Made by a program: the position numbers and the translations under genes. Positions 1 through 6,011 of a stretch of 6,095 nt of DNA are shown here, in pieces. The notes beneath the pieces were generated by a model. The model made no database searches, was not told where the DNA came from, and saw only the letters and a list, made by a program, of their open reading frames with translations. Each line of letters starts with the position of its first letter. Position 1 is the first letter of the stretch. Source of the DNA: DATAYF01 sp036272735 (GTDB lineage: Bacteria > Chloroflexota > Ktedonobacteria > Ktedonobacterales > Ktedonobacteraceae); assembly GCA_036272735.1 (NCBI GenBank), contig DATAYF010000625.1:1-6095 (forward strand), read 5' to 3'.

Positions 1-16
1 AAAATGTCCTAAGTGG

Positions 17-74
17 CCAGGGCAATCGCAGCGATTATCTCTTTATTGAGCTTATTTAGATGCGATTGCCCTGG
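17..74. repeat. 14-bp perfect inverted repeat upstream of mutS
   Basis: Bases 17-30 (CCAGGGCAATCGCA) are the exact reverse complement of 61-74, separated by 30 bases. A second smaller dyad is nested in it: AATCGC (24-29), one base, then GCGATT (31-36). The left arm can therefore pair with either of two partners. The T-run (86-93) lies 11 bases past the stem, so this is not a textbook terminator, although it could end an upstream transcript that lies outside the window. It sits just 5' of the mutS promoter, so an operator role is also possible. The repeat is certain; its function is not known. Confidence 0.6.
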
Positions 75-91
75 GAAAACCTACCCTTTTT

Positions 92-120
92 TTGACAGTA
101 CATGCAGAATGTAGTATGGT
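92..120 (+). promoter_or_regulatory. Sigma-70-type promoter of mutSL
   Basis: The -35 box TTGACA (92-97) matches consensus fully. It is followed by exactly 17 bases and a -10 box TATGGT (115-120, 4 of 6 matches). Transcription would start near 127, giving a leader of about 37 bases before the ATG at 164, with the ribosome binding site at 153-157 inside it. The first three bases of the -35 box are a TTG in frame with mutS, which can mislead gene callers into a start 24 codons too early. Confidence 0.72.
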
Positions 121-152
121 ACGGATGTTTCAAGGTTTTAAGGCATATCAGC

Positions 153-157
153 AGAGG
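153..157 (+). promoter_or_regulatory. Ribosome binding site deciding the mutS start
   Basis: AGAGG lies 6 bases before ATG 164. The other in-frame candidates, TTG 92, ATG 116 and ATG 125, have no purine-rich site at proper spacing. ATG 116 is inside the -10 box and ATG 125 is at about the expected transcript start. Confidence 0.75.
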
Positions 158-163
158 AAAATC

Positions 164-2932
164 ATGGTAACACCTGCTCGTCGGCAGTATCTACAGATTA
201 AGAGTCAGTACTCAGATACTATATTAATGTATCAAGTAGGGGACTTCTATGAAACTTTCGATAATGATGCCGTAATAGCGGCTCGTGAACTACAGATTGT
301 ACTTACGAGCCGCTCTTATGGAAATGAGCGTGTACCCTTAGCAGGTATTCCGGTGCATGCGTTAGATAATTATGTTGGCAAGTTGGTTTCTAAGGGGTAT
401 CGTGTTGCTGTTTGTGAGCAAGTTGCCCAATCGGGGAAGATTAATGGTCGTGATGGTGTTCGCGCAAGTAAGAAAGTTTCTGATGATTGTGCACCAACCT
501 GTGATCAAGTCGGAGAAGTAGGCAAAGGGGTGGTAGAGCGGGCGGTGACGCGTATTTTAACGGCTGGGACCCTATCGGAGCCGAATTTACTGCCGGTGCG
601 ACAAAATAATTATCTGGTGGCTATTGCTTCTGGGCGCACACAGACAGGATTGGCAGCGGTTGATGTGAGCACGGGCGAGTTTCTGGTGACCTGGTTTACG
701 CCCGCTGATCTGCCGGTTGCTTTGGAGGCTGAGCTACAACGCCTGGCTCCCGTGGAGTGCTTGCTGCTTGAGGGCAGCCGACAGGAGGTGTATCAATTCC
801 CCCCCAAAACCATGACGGTCACGCAATGTCCTCCCTATTTCTTCCAGCCAGAGGCGGCGGAGGCACGCGTCTGTAAGCACTTTGGTGTGCAATCGTTGGA
901 GGCGTATGGCTGTGCGCAGGCTCCGCAGGCAGTGGCGGCTGCCGGGGCAATTATCGCCTACCTTGAAAAAATGAATGGGGCGCTACTTTCGCTGCTGACC
1001 GGTTTGCGCTCGTATCAAACGACCAGCTACATGGTACTGGATGCACATACTCAGCGCAACCTCGAACTGTTGCAGGGGGCGCGCAATGCAACGATCCAGG
1101 GCAGCCTGTTGCGTGTGCTTGATCGCACGATTACGCCGATGGGGGCGCGGCAGATGCGCCGCGCGATTACGCAGCCGCTACTCGATCTGCGCCAACTCAA
1201 CGCGCGCCTGGATGCCGTGGAAGAATTATACGAGAGTCCCGCGCTACGTAGTCGCTTCACGATGAGCTTGCAAGGGCTTGGGGACCTGGAACGCATCGCC
1301 GCACGAGTGCGCCAGGGAACGGCGGTGCGTAACGAAGTGCTCGGTCTGCGCACCTATTTAGAAGTTATTCCGCAGTTGCGAGAAGTGTTGCGCGGGTGTG
1401 AATCAGGCTTACTACAGGAAATCGCCGCCGAGTTGGATGCCTGCCCCGCCGTGGTGGACCTGGTTAGCCAGGCGTTAATGCGTCCGGGCGAAGAGGATGA
1501 CGAGGGTGATGATGGCAGAACGATCCGCCCCGGCTTTCACACCGAGTTGGATGAGCTGTTTGCCTCCATTCGTGACTCGCGGCGCTGGATGGTCACACTG
1601 GAAGCACGCGAGCGGCAGCGGACCGGCATCAAGTCGTTGAAGGTGGGCTTTAACAAGGTCTTTGGCTACTACATCGAGGTCACGCACACGAATGGCGGGC
1701 TGGTGCCTACGGATTATATGCGCAAGCAAACGCTTGTCAATGCTGAGCGCTTCATTACGCCCGAATTGAAAGAGCACGAGGCGCGTATCTTGAGCGCCAT
1801 CGAGCGTATCGAAGAGATGGAGCGCAGTATTTACGCCGATCTCCTGCGCCAGATCAGCGTGTATTATCCGCAGTTGAGCGCCACCGCTTCTGGGGTCGCG
1901 CAGGTCGATATTTTGCTGAGCTTTGCCGAAGTCGCAGCGCACCAGGGCTACGCGCGGCCCGAACTCGAGCAGGGACACCGTTTAGAAATCGTTGACGGGC
2001 GGCATCCGGTGGTAGAGTTCGCGCTGGATGGCGATGTGTTTATTCCCAACGATACGCGCTTAGAGGCTGAGGAAGGCGAGCGTATTCTCCTGCTGACCGG
2101 GCCAAACATGGCCGGAAAATCAACCTATTTGCGCCAGGTAGCGTTGATTGTTCTATTGGCGCAGATTGGTTGTTTTGTACCGGCACGCCAGGCGCGTATT
2201 GGCCTGGTGGATCGCATCTTCACGCGTGTTGGGGCGGAGGATGATATCGCTTCGGGCAAAAGTACCTTCATGGTGGAAATGGAAGAGACCGCGACCATTT
2301 TGCACCACGCCACCCAGCATAGCCTGGTTATTCTGGATGAGATCGGGCGCGGCACCAGCACCTACGATGGTATCGCCATTGCTCGCGCAGTGGTGGAGCA
2401 TTTACACAATAGCACGCGAGCACGCACGCTTTTTGCCACGCACTACCACGAATTATCGAGCATGACCGGCGAACTAGCGCACCTGGGCGTGTATACGATG
2501 GCGATTAGCGACAATGAGCAAGGAGGCATCGTCTTTTTGCATCGCGTGGTGACTGGTGCTATTGGGCGCAGCTATGGTGTGTACGTTGCCAGGCTAGCGG
2601 GCATGCCACAGCATATTGTGAAGCGGGCGGAAGATGTGCTGTATCAGCTAGAACACAGTAAAGGCAGCGAGCAAGCAGTTTCTACCTGGGAAAAACAGTT
2701 GCTGGCCGAGCAACAGGGCGAATATATTGCCAACGGGCAGCATAATAACGTATCCGAAGCGTATCGCTTCTACGAGTGGCAGAGCGAAGAGGCGCGCCAG
2801 GCGGCGGCCGTATTGGAGCGTGCTGACGAAGAAGAGCCTGATATGCGCTGGCTCGATCTCAGTTCGATTACGCCGCTTGATGCTTTGAATCTGTTATTTT
2901 TGTTGCAGAAGAAAAGAAAATTGTTGCACTAA
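164..2932 (+). CDS. mutS: DNA mismatch repair ATPase MutS
   Basis: MutS recognises mispaired and looped bases and acts as an ATP-driven clamp that recruits MutL. The protein has 922 residues from ATG 164, slightly longer than the usual 850-880. The N-terminal domain has the mismatch-wedging motif G-D-F-Y-E (F28, E30). The core begins near R298-N-L-E-L, and the clamp region is around G495-F-N-K-V-F-G-Y-Y. The ABC-type ATPase has Walker A G646-P-N-M-A-G-K-S-T654, the signature loop S697-G-K-S-T-F-M-V-E-M, Walker B ending D725-E726, and a switch histidine in T-H760-Y-H-E. The C-terminus D898-L-S-S-I-T-P-L-D-A-L-N-L-L is typical of MutS1, so this is not MutS2, and no Smr domain is seen. ATG 164 was chosen because it has an AGAGG site and gives a family-like N-terminus. 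Oddities: residues about 89-118 are an extra polar segment with C109-x3-C113, and the first ~350 bases have low GC (about 44% over 181-540, against 58-68% in lines near 1081-1200). The stop overlaps the mutL start. Confidence 0.97.
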   Translation: MVTPARRQYLQIKSQYSDTILMYQVGDFYETFDNDAVIAARELQIVLTSRSYGNERVPLAGIPVHALDNYVGKLVSKGYRVAVCEQVAQSGKINGRDGVRASKKVSDDCAPTCDQVGEVGKGVVERAVTRILTAGTLSEPNLLPVRQNNYLVAIASGRTQTGLAAVDVSTGEFLVTWFTPADLPVALEAELQRLAPVECLLLEGSRQEVYQFPPKTMTVTQCPPYFFQPEAAEARVCKHFGVQSLEAYGCAQAPQAVAAAGAIIAYLEKMNGALLSLLTGLRSYQTTSYMVLDAHTQRNLELLQGARNATIQGSLLRVLDRTITPMGARQMRRAITQPLLDLRQLNARLDAVEELYESPALRSRFTMSLQGLGDLERIAARVRQGTAVRNEVLGLRTYLEVIPQLREVLRGCESGLLQEIAAELDACPAVVDLVSQALMRPGEEDDEGDDGRTIRPGFHTELDELFASIRDSRRWMVTLEARERQRTGIKSLKVGFNKVFGYYIEVTHTNGGLVPTDYMRKQTLVNAERFITPELKEHEARILSAIERIEEMERSIYADLLRQISVYYPQLSATASGVAQVDILLSFAEVAAHQGYARPELEQGHRLEIVDGRHPVVEFALDGDVFIPNDTRLEAEEGERILLLTGPNMAGKSTYLRQVALIVLLAQIGCFVPARQARIGLVDRIFTRVGAEDDIASGKSTFMVEMEETATILHHATQHSLVILDEIGRGTSTYDGIAIARAVVEHLHNSTRARTLFATHYHELSSMTGELAHLGVYTMAISDNEQGGIVFLHRVVTGAIGRSYGVYVARLAGMPQHIVKRAEDVLYQLEHSKGSEQAVSTWEKQLLAEQQGEYIANGQHNNVSEAYRFYEWQSEEARQAAAVLERADEEEPDMRWLDLSSITPLDALNLLFLLQKKRKLLH

Positions 2933-4695
2933 TGAACCAGCTACCCAGGTTTGATATGCATGCGCGCATACCGTTGCGCAGCTTAGCACAGGATGTGGCC
3001 GAGCGCATCGCGGCGGGCGAAGTAATTGAGCGGCCTGCATCGGTGGTGAAGGAATTGGTGGAGAATGCGCTCGACGCGGGGGCTCATGAGGTGCACGTTG
3101 AGTTGCGCGGTGGTGGTTTGCGATTGATCCGCGTAACCGACGATGGCTATGGTATTCCTGAGGACGAACTGGAACGCGTGTGTGCGCGCCATACGACCAG
3201 CAAAATAAGCGCGCTGGAAGATCTGAGCCATCTGAGGTCGCTTGGTTTCAGAGGTGAGGCCCTGGCGAGTATCGCGGCGGTATCAGAAACAACGGTTGTC
3301 AGCCGTAGCATCGAGTCCGAAATCGCGGATCAAGAACAGCCCGCGCTCAGCGTGACCTGGCGTGGTGGAGATATCGTGCGGCGCGAGGGGCGGGCGCGTC
3401 CTCATGGCACCACCGTCACGGTGCTTGACCTCTTTTACAATGTGCCTGCGCGCCTCAAGTTTATGCGCGGGGCACGCACCGAGAATGGGCACGTGGTACA
3501 GTTGTTGCGGCGCTACGCCGTGGGCTATCCCAATGTACGCTTTCACCTGGCTCTGGACGAACACAGCGCGCTACAGACAAGCGGCAGTGGGGATCTCGCG
3601 CTAACCCTGGTCGAACTGTATCATCTTCCCCTCACTGAAATGGTTTCGCCAGTAGATTACAGCAACGAGCACGGTCGTGTGCACGGATTTATTGGTAATC
3701 GTGTATTGGCGCAACATAGCCGCCAGTATGTCACGCTGCTGGTGAATGGGCGCTGGGTGAACGTGCGCGCGTTGAACGAGGCCGTGGAGCAAGGCTACCG
3801 TAGTCTATTGCCCAAAGGCAAACATCCCGTATTAGTGCTGCACGTCGAGTTGCCGCCTGACGAGGTCGATGTCAACGTGCACCCGGCAAAAACGGAGGTG
3901 CGCTTGTTGCATGAAGACGCGATCACAGCAGCGCTAACGTACGTGGTCCGTTCTGTCTTGGAGCAAAGCCCGGCCTCACCGGAAACGGTACAATTTCCTG
4001 GTCCGATATTGGCAAACCAGCGGCGCTTACCGCATCCCCGGCGACGTGGTCTGCATATCGCGGAGGGTGCCGGGGAATATCGCGCGGAGCAAGCGCTGCC
4101 CGCGACTGCCGTGGTAATCGCCAGTTTGCGACCACTCGCACAGTTGCAGCAGGCGGTTATTCTGGCCGAAGCCTCTGATGGCAGCCTGTACCTGATCGAC
4201 CAGCACCGGGCACACGAGCGCGTCATCTATGAGCATATCCGTTCGGTCTATACTGGTGTACAGGCAGAAGCGGCGGTGGCTGACGCGCATTTGTTGTTGG
4301 AGCCAGCTATTATTGAGATGAAGGGCTACCAGGCCGAGATGTTGGAGCAGCGTTTGCCGATGCTGCGTGGGCTTGGCATAGAGTGCGAGCGCTTTGGAGG
4401 ACGCAGCTTCTTAATCCGTTCGGTTCCTGCTGGCGAGGGCCAGGAACAACTCGCTGCTCATCTGCATGAACTCGCCGAGTTCGCGGCTGAAGATAGTCCT
4501 GACTGGCAAGATCATCTGTTGATCGGGCTTGCCTGTCGTTCGGCCATGCGTCGTGGGCGTGTATTGAGTAGCGGTGAACAGGCCACGCTGCTGAAAGCGC
4601 TATCGCAGGTTGCCGCTCCCGCCGTTTGTCCACACGGCAGCCCCATCCTGCTGCACTACAGCCGCAGCTTTTTTATTGAGAAGTTCGATTGGTAG
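2932..4695 (+). CDS. mutL: DNA mismatch repair protein MutL, endonuclease type
   Basis: MutL couples MutS mismatch recognition to strand incision. It has 587 residues, a little shorter than B. subtilis MutL, probably because the linker (about 345-385) is short. The N-terminal GHKL ATPase has catalytic E41 and N45 in E-L-V-E-N-A-L-D-A-G, then D70-D-G-Y-G74, T88-T-S-K91 and G105-F-R-G-E-A-L. The transducer motif is V316-H-P-A-K320. The C-terminal domain keeps the nuclease/metal motifs: D423-Q-H-R-A-H-E429 followed by E434, A534-C535-R536, and C566-P-H568-G-S-P571. E. coli-type MutL lacks these motifs, so a nicking MutL without MutH is inferred. Two motif positions differ from the usual form: DQHA is DQHR and CPHGRP is CPHGSP; the metal-binding D, H, E and C residues are intact. 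The ATG shares one base with the mutS stop (TAATG), implying translational coupling. An alternative start, M9 at 2956, has a weak AGG 6 bases upstream and gives a more family-like N-terminus. Confidence 0.96.
   Translation: MNQLPRFDMHARIPLRSLAQDVAERIAAGEVIERPASVVKELVENALDAGAHEVHVELRGGGLRLIRVTDDGYGIPEDELERVCARHTTSKISALEDLSHLRSLGFRGEALASIAAVSETTVVSRSIESEIADQEQPALSVTWRGGDIVRREGRARPHGTTVTVLDLFYNVPARLKFMRGARTENGHVVQLLRRYAVGYPNVRFHLALDEHSALQTSGSGDLALTLVELYHLPLTEMVSPVDYSNEHGRVHGFIGNRVLAQHSRQYVTLLVNGRWVNVRALNEAVEQGYRSLLPKGKHPVLVLHVELPPDEVDVNVHPAKTEVRLLHEDAITAALTYVVRSVLEQSPASPETVQFPGPILANQRRLPHPRRRGLHIAEGAGEYRAEQALPATAVVIASLRPLAQLQQAVILAEASDGSLYLIDQHRAHERVIYEHIRSVYTGVQAEAAVADAHLLLEPAIIEMKGYQAEMLEQRLPMLRGLGIECERFGGRSFLIRSVPAGEGQEQLAAHLHELAEFAAEDSPDWQDHLLIGLACRSAMRRGRVLSSGEQATLLKALSQVAAPAVCPHGSPILLHYSRSFFIEKFDW
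4650..4674 (+). terminator. Weak terminator candidate inside the end of mutL
   Basis: GCTGC (4650-4654) and GCAGC (4664-4668) form a 5-bp GC-rich stem with a 9-base loop, followed at once by six T (4669-4674). It lies about 20 bases before the mutL stop. A competing hairpin pairs 4637-4641 with 4650-4654. The stem is short and T-runs occur by chance in coding sequence, so this is tentative. It is the only candidate seen for ending mutSL, because the gap to the opposing gene is only 9 bases. Confidence 0.25.
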
Positions 4696-4704
4696 GACCT
4701 ATCT

Positions 4705-5535
4705 TTATTGCCGCAGCGCCCGCACGATTACCTCCGCGATAAGCAGGAAGCAGAGATCGAGTGCCAGCAGAATGAGTAGGGCAAAATCGACGCGCGAGGC
4801 TACAAACGTGGTCAAAATCAACATTCCCGCAAGCTGATGAAAGTACCACAGTGCACAGAGGAAGAGGACCACGAGCAGAGCAAAAGTCACCACCAGCCAG
4901 CGTGCGCCCTTCCAATCCTGGCGACTGGGCCACAGTTCCGAAGTCACGGTAAGAATGAGATACGGCGCAAACAGCAGGGTCCACCAGGGCCAGCCGGGGC
5001 GTAAGAATTGCAGTGAATGGTGAAGGGTATTGAAGGGAATATCCCAGAGGTTATAGCCCGTGGCAACCCAGTAGAGCACGATGAACAACACGATGCCGCC
5101 AATCAATGGTGCAACGCCACTGAAACCATCACCAACGTAGCTCATAATGCGCCCCTGCGGGCGCATGTACTGCACCTCCCCAAGTTGCAGCGATTGGCGA
5201 CCATTACTGCGGCGCATCACCCGGCCATTCGGCACGGCAGGTGTCATTGGACGGATACGAAACAGCGTGATGTTGGTAATGCGAAAGCCGAAGGGGCTGA
5301 AGAGCAATACAACCAGCGCGTGGCTCATCTCGTGAATGATCACGCCCGGCGCGTTGAGCCAGAACCAGATCAGCAGGCCACGTTCGCGAAAAATACGATA
5401 GCCGATTTCATCCACGCGGCGTCGTAGGTACTTGCGCGATTGGCGCAGAAGCAAGAAGAGCACGACCACCCCGGCAATGATGAGCCAGGGCTGGTAGGGC
5501 GCTATCTGCGTAAGCAGTTGTGTATCAGCAATCAT
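4705..5535 (-). CDS. Multi-spanning membrane protein with HExxH motif, putative M50-like metallopeptidase
   Basis: The protein has 276 residues and no family name I can give with certainty. Visible hydrophobic segments are about 17-30, 54-79, 138-159, 184-198, 213-232 and 237-271 (probably two passes). H68-E-M-S-H72 lies within the second segment, preceded by A-P-G-V-I-I, as in site-2-protease-like (M50) enzymes where the two histidines and the glutamate form the zinc site. P203-S-R-Q-D207-W after a later segment could supply the third zinc ligand, comparable to the conserved aspartate of that family; this is an inference. A basic stretch (R31-R40) after the first segment suggests a cytoplasmic loop. 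Residues 95-130 form a polar loop of unknown role. The substrate is unknown. It is a single gene, convergent with mutL, with its own promoter at 5580-5608. The start is the only ATG before H68; the ribosome site is weak (AAAGAG almost adjoining the ATG). It could be a non-catalytic relative. Confidence 0.85.
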   Translation of the reverse strand: MIADTQLLTQIAPYQPWLIIAGVVVLFLLLRQSRKYLRRRVDEIGYRIFRERGLLIWFWLNAPGVIIHEMSHALVVLLFSPFGFRITNITLFRIRPMTPAVPNGRVMRRSNGRQSLQLGEVQYMRPQGRIMSYVGDGFSGVAPLIGGIVLFIVLYWVATGYNLWDIPFNTLHHSLQFLRPGWPWWTLLFAPYLILTVTSELWPSRQDWKGARWLVVTFALLVVLFLCALWYFHQLAGMLILTTFVASRVDFALLILLALDLCFLLIAEVIVRALRQ

Positions 5536-5579
5536 ACTCTTTTTCGCTCGGAACTCGTCGTTTCGATCAAATCTCTGTT

Positions 5580-5608
5580 ATTGTAAACGCAACAAATCGT
5601 CTCGTCAA
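5580..5608 (-). promoter_or_regulatory. Sigma-70-type promoter of the HExxH membrane protein gene
   Basis: Read on the minus strand, TTGACG (5608-5603, 5 of 6 matches) is followed by exactly 17 bases and TACAAT (5585-5580, 5 of 6 matches). The transcript would start near 5573, leaving a leader of about 38 bases before the ATG at 5535. Box quality and spacing both match the mutS promoter of this window. Confidence 0.72.
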
Positions 5609-5619
5609 GGCAAGCTATC

Positions 5620-5631
5620 ACCGTTGACGGT
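5620..5631. repeat. Small operator-like palindrome ACCGT-TG-ACGGT
   Basis: Two perfect 5-base arms surround a 2-base centre. The element lies about 11 bases upstream of the -35 box of the minus-strand promoter, a position where an activator could bind. Another dyad, ATGAT-N5-ATCAT, lies at 5670-5684. Short dyads of this size also arise by chance. Confidence 0.3.
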
Positions 5632-5836
5632 ATACACCACTTCTTATCCGAATTAAAGCTACTCACTGCATGATAGCACATCATTAGAGGTCAAGGAAGA
5701 GCCTAGGAGCAACCAAACGTCCGATTTAACCAACGGGCCGATATTCGGGAATTTCCTGTAGTGTCAGTTTGTTATATTGAATGTTGCACTAAGCGTGGGG
5801 AGACTAAATATCCGGTAAATTTCCGCCAAATTAGTG

Positions 5837-5842
5837 TATACT
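5837..5842 (+). promoter_or_regulatory. Candidate -10 box for a plus-strand leader or small RNA
   Basis: TATACT matches the -10 consensus at 5 of 6 positions. The expected -35 position (5814-5819, GGTAAA) is poor, so an activator or another sigma factor may be needed, or the site may be spurious. Transcription would start near 5849, just before an 8-base palindrome TATCGATA (5856-5863). It is the best plus-strand candidate upstream of the terminator at 5927-5970. Confidence 0.4.
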
Positions 5843-5908
5843 TATAGATAGAGGTTATCGATAGGGTTTACGAAACGCTCTTCTCTTCACTGGTTTCTTT
5901 CTCAGCTC

Positions 5909-5950
5909 ATGTTTCTGTTTTCCTTCGGCTACAGATTTGCTTGCCATTGA
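5909..5950 (+). CDS. Possible 13-codon leader peptide, Phe-rich
   Basis: ATG 5909 opens MFLFSFGYRFACH and stops at TGA 5948-5950, inside the loop of the terminator hairpin. Four of 13 residues are Phe and one is Tyr, which recalls leader peptides of amino-acid attenuators. Against this, no Shine-Dalgarno site precedes the ATG, and the T-rich sequence would yield Phe codons by chance. The downstream gene does not look like a Phe-related gene. Confidence 0.15.
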   Translation: MFLFSFGYRFACH

Positions 5951-5970
5951 GTCTGTAGCCTTATTTTTTT
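5927..5970 (+). terminator. Strong intrinsic terminator upstream of the 6012 gene
   Basis: GGCTACAGA (5927-5935) and TCTGTAGCC (5952-5960) form a perfect 9-bp stem with a 16-base loop. It is followed directly by TTATTTTTTT (5961-5970, nine T of ten). The reverse strand has no T-run after the stem, so it works only for plus-strand transcripts. The nearest plus-strand gene upstream ends at 4695, over 1.2 kb away, so it probably serves a transcript that begins in this intergenic region. It lies 41 bases before the next start codon. Confidence 0.85.
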
Positions 5971-5998
5971 CCACCGTTGATTGTTCAATAAGTTTCTA

Positions 5999-6005
5999 GA
6001 AGGAG
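5999..6005 (+). promoter_or_regulatory. Strong ribosome binding site of the 6012 gene
   Basis: GAAGGAG lies 6 bases before ATG 6012, a near-ideal Shine-Dalgarno site. It fixes the start even though only 28 codons are visible. It lies downstream of the terminator at 5927-5970, so it is translated only when transcription passes or starts after that terminator. No clear promoter was seen between 5971 and 5998. Confidence 0.8.
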
Positions 6006-6011
6006 TCAATC

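Larger units (their letters stand above)
5849..5970 (+). ncRNA. Putative short leader or small RNA ended by a terminator
   Basis: This is an inferred transcript of about 122 nt, bounded by the TATACT box and the strong terminator at 5927-5970. It does not match any RNA family I recognise. The middle part (about 5878-5925) is pyrimidine-rich. TCTGT at 5914-5918 could pair with ACAGA at 5931-5935, which is the same segment that forms the 5' arm of the terminator. An alternative anti-terminator fold is therefore possible. It may be an independent small RNA or the attenuated leader of the gene at 6012. The start point is uncertain. Confidence 0.35.
5536..6011. other. 476-bp regulatory intergenic region
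   Basis: This stretch separates divergent genes starting at 5535 (minus) and 6012 (plus). No credible protein gene was found: the plus-strand ATGs near 5670, 5781 and 5909 open only 3 to 13 codons. It holds the minus-strand promoter (5580-5608), dyads at 5620-5631 and 5670-5684, a plus-strand TATACT box at 5837-5842 and a strong terminator at 5927-5970. Base composition is visibly richer in A+T than the genes. No tRNA, CRISPR repeats or recognisable T-box motif was seen. Confidence 0.8.

Noticed and set aside
86..93. T-run after the inverted repeat, as an intrinsic terminator for an upstream gene
   Set aside because: The run begins 11 bases after the stem and merges with the mutS -35 box. 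The loop of 30 bases is also long. It cannot be called a terminator from sequence alone.
1475..1978. 167-codon open frame on the minus strand inside mutS
   Set aside because: It lies wholly opposite the strongly supported mutS frame, shows no recognisable domain, and is explained by the codon bias of mutS.
3795..4226. 143-codon open frame on the minus strand inside mutL
   Set aside because: It overlaps conserved MutL motifs on the other strand, and its translation is low in complexity (Ser, Arg, Cys, Thr) with no domain.
5017..5427. 136-codon plus-strand open frame opposite the HExxH protein gene
   Set aside because: The translation is hydrophilic and shows no motif. The minus-strand frame has a zinc-protease motif, membrane segments and a promoter, so this is its shadow.
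5773..5778. TATATT as a plus-strand -10 box
   Set aside because: No acceptable -35 box lies 15-19 bases upstream, and A+T-rich intergenic DNA gives such hexamers by chance.
5849..5970. T-box or other known riboswitch in the leader of the 6012 gene
   Set aside because: The conserved T-box bulge sequence is absent and no known riboswitch core was recognised. Only the terminator itself is clear.
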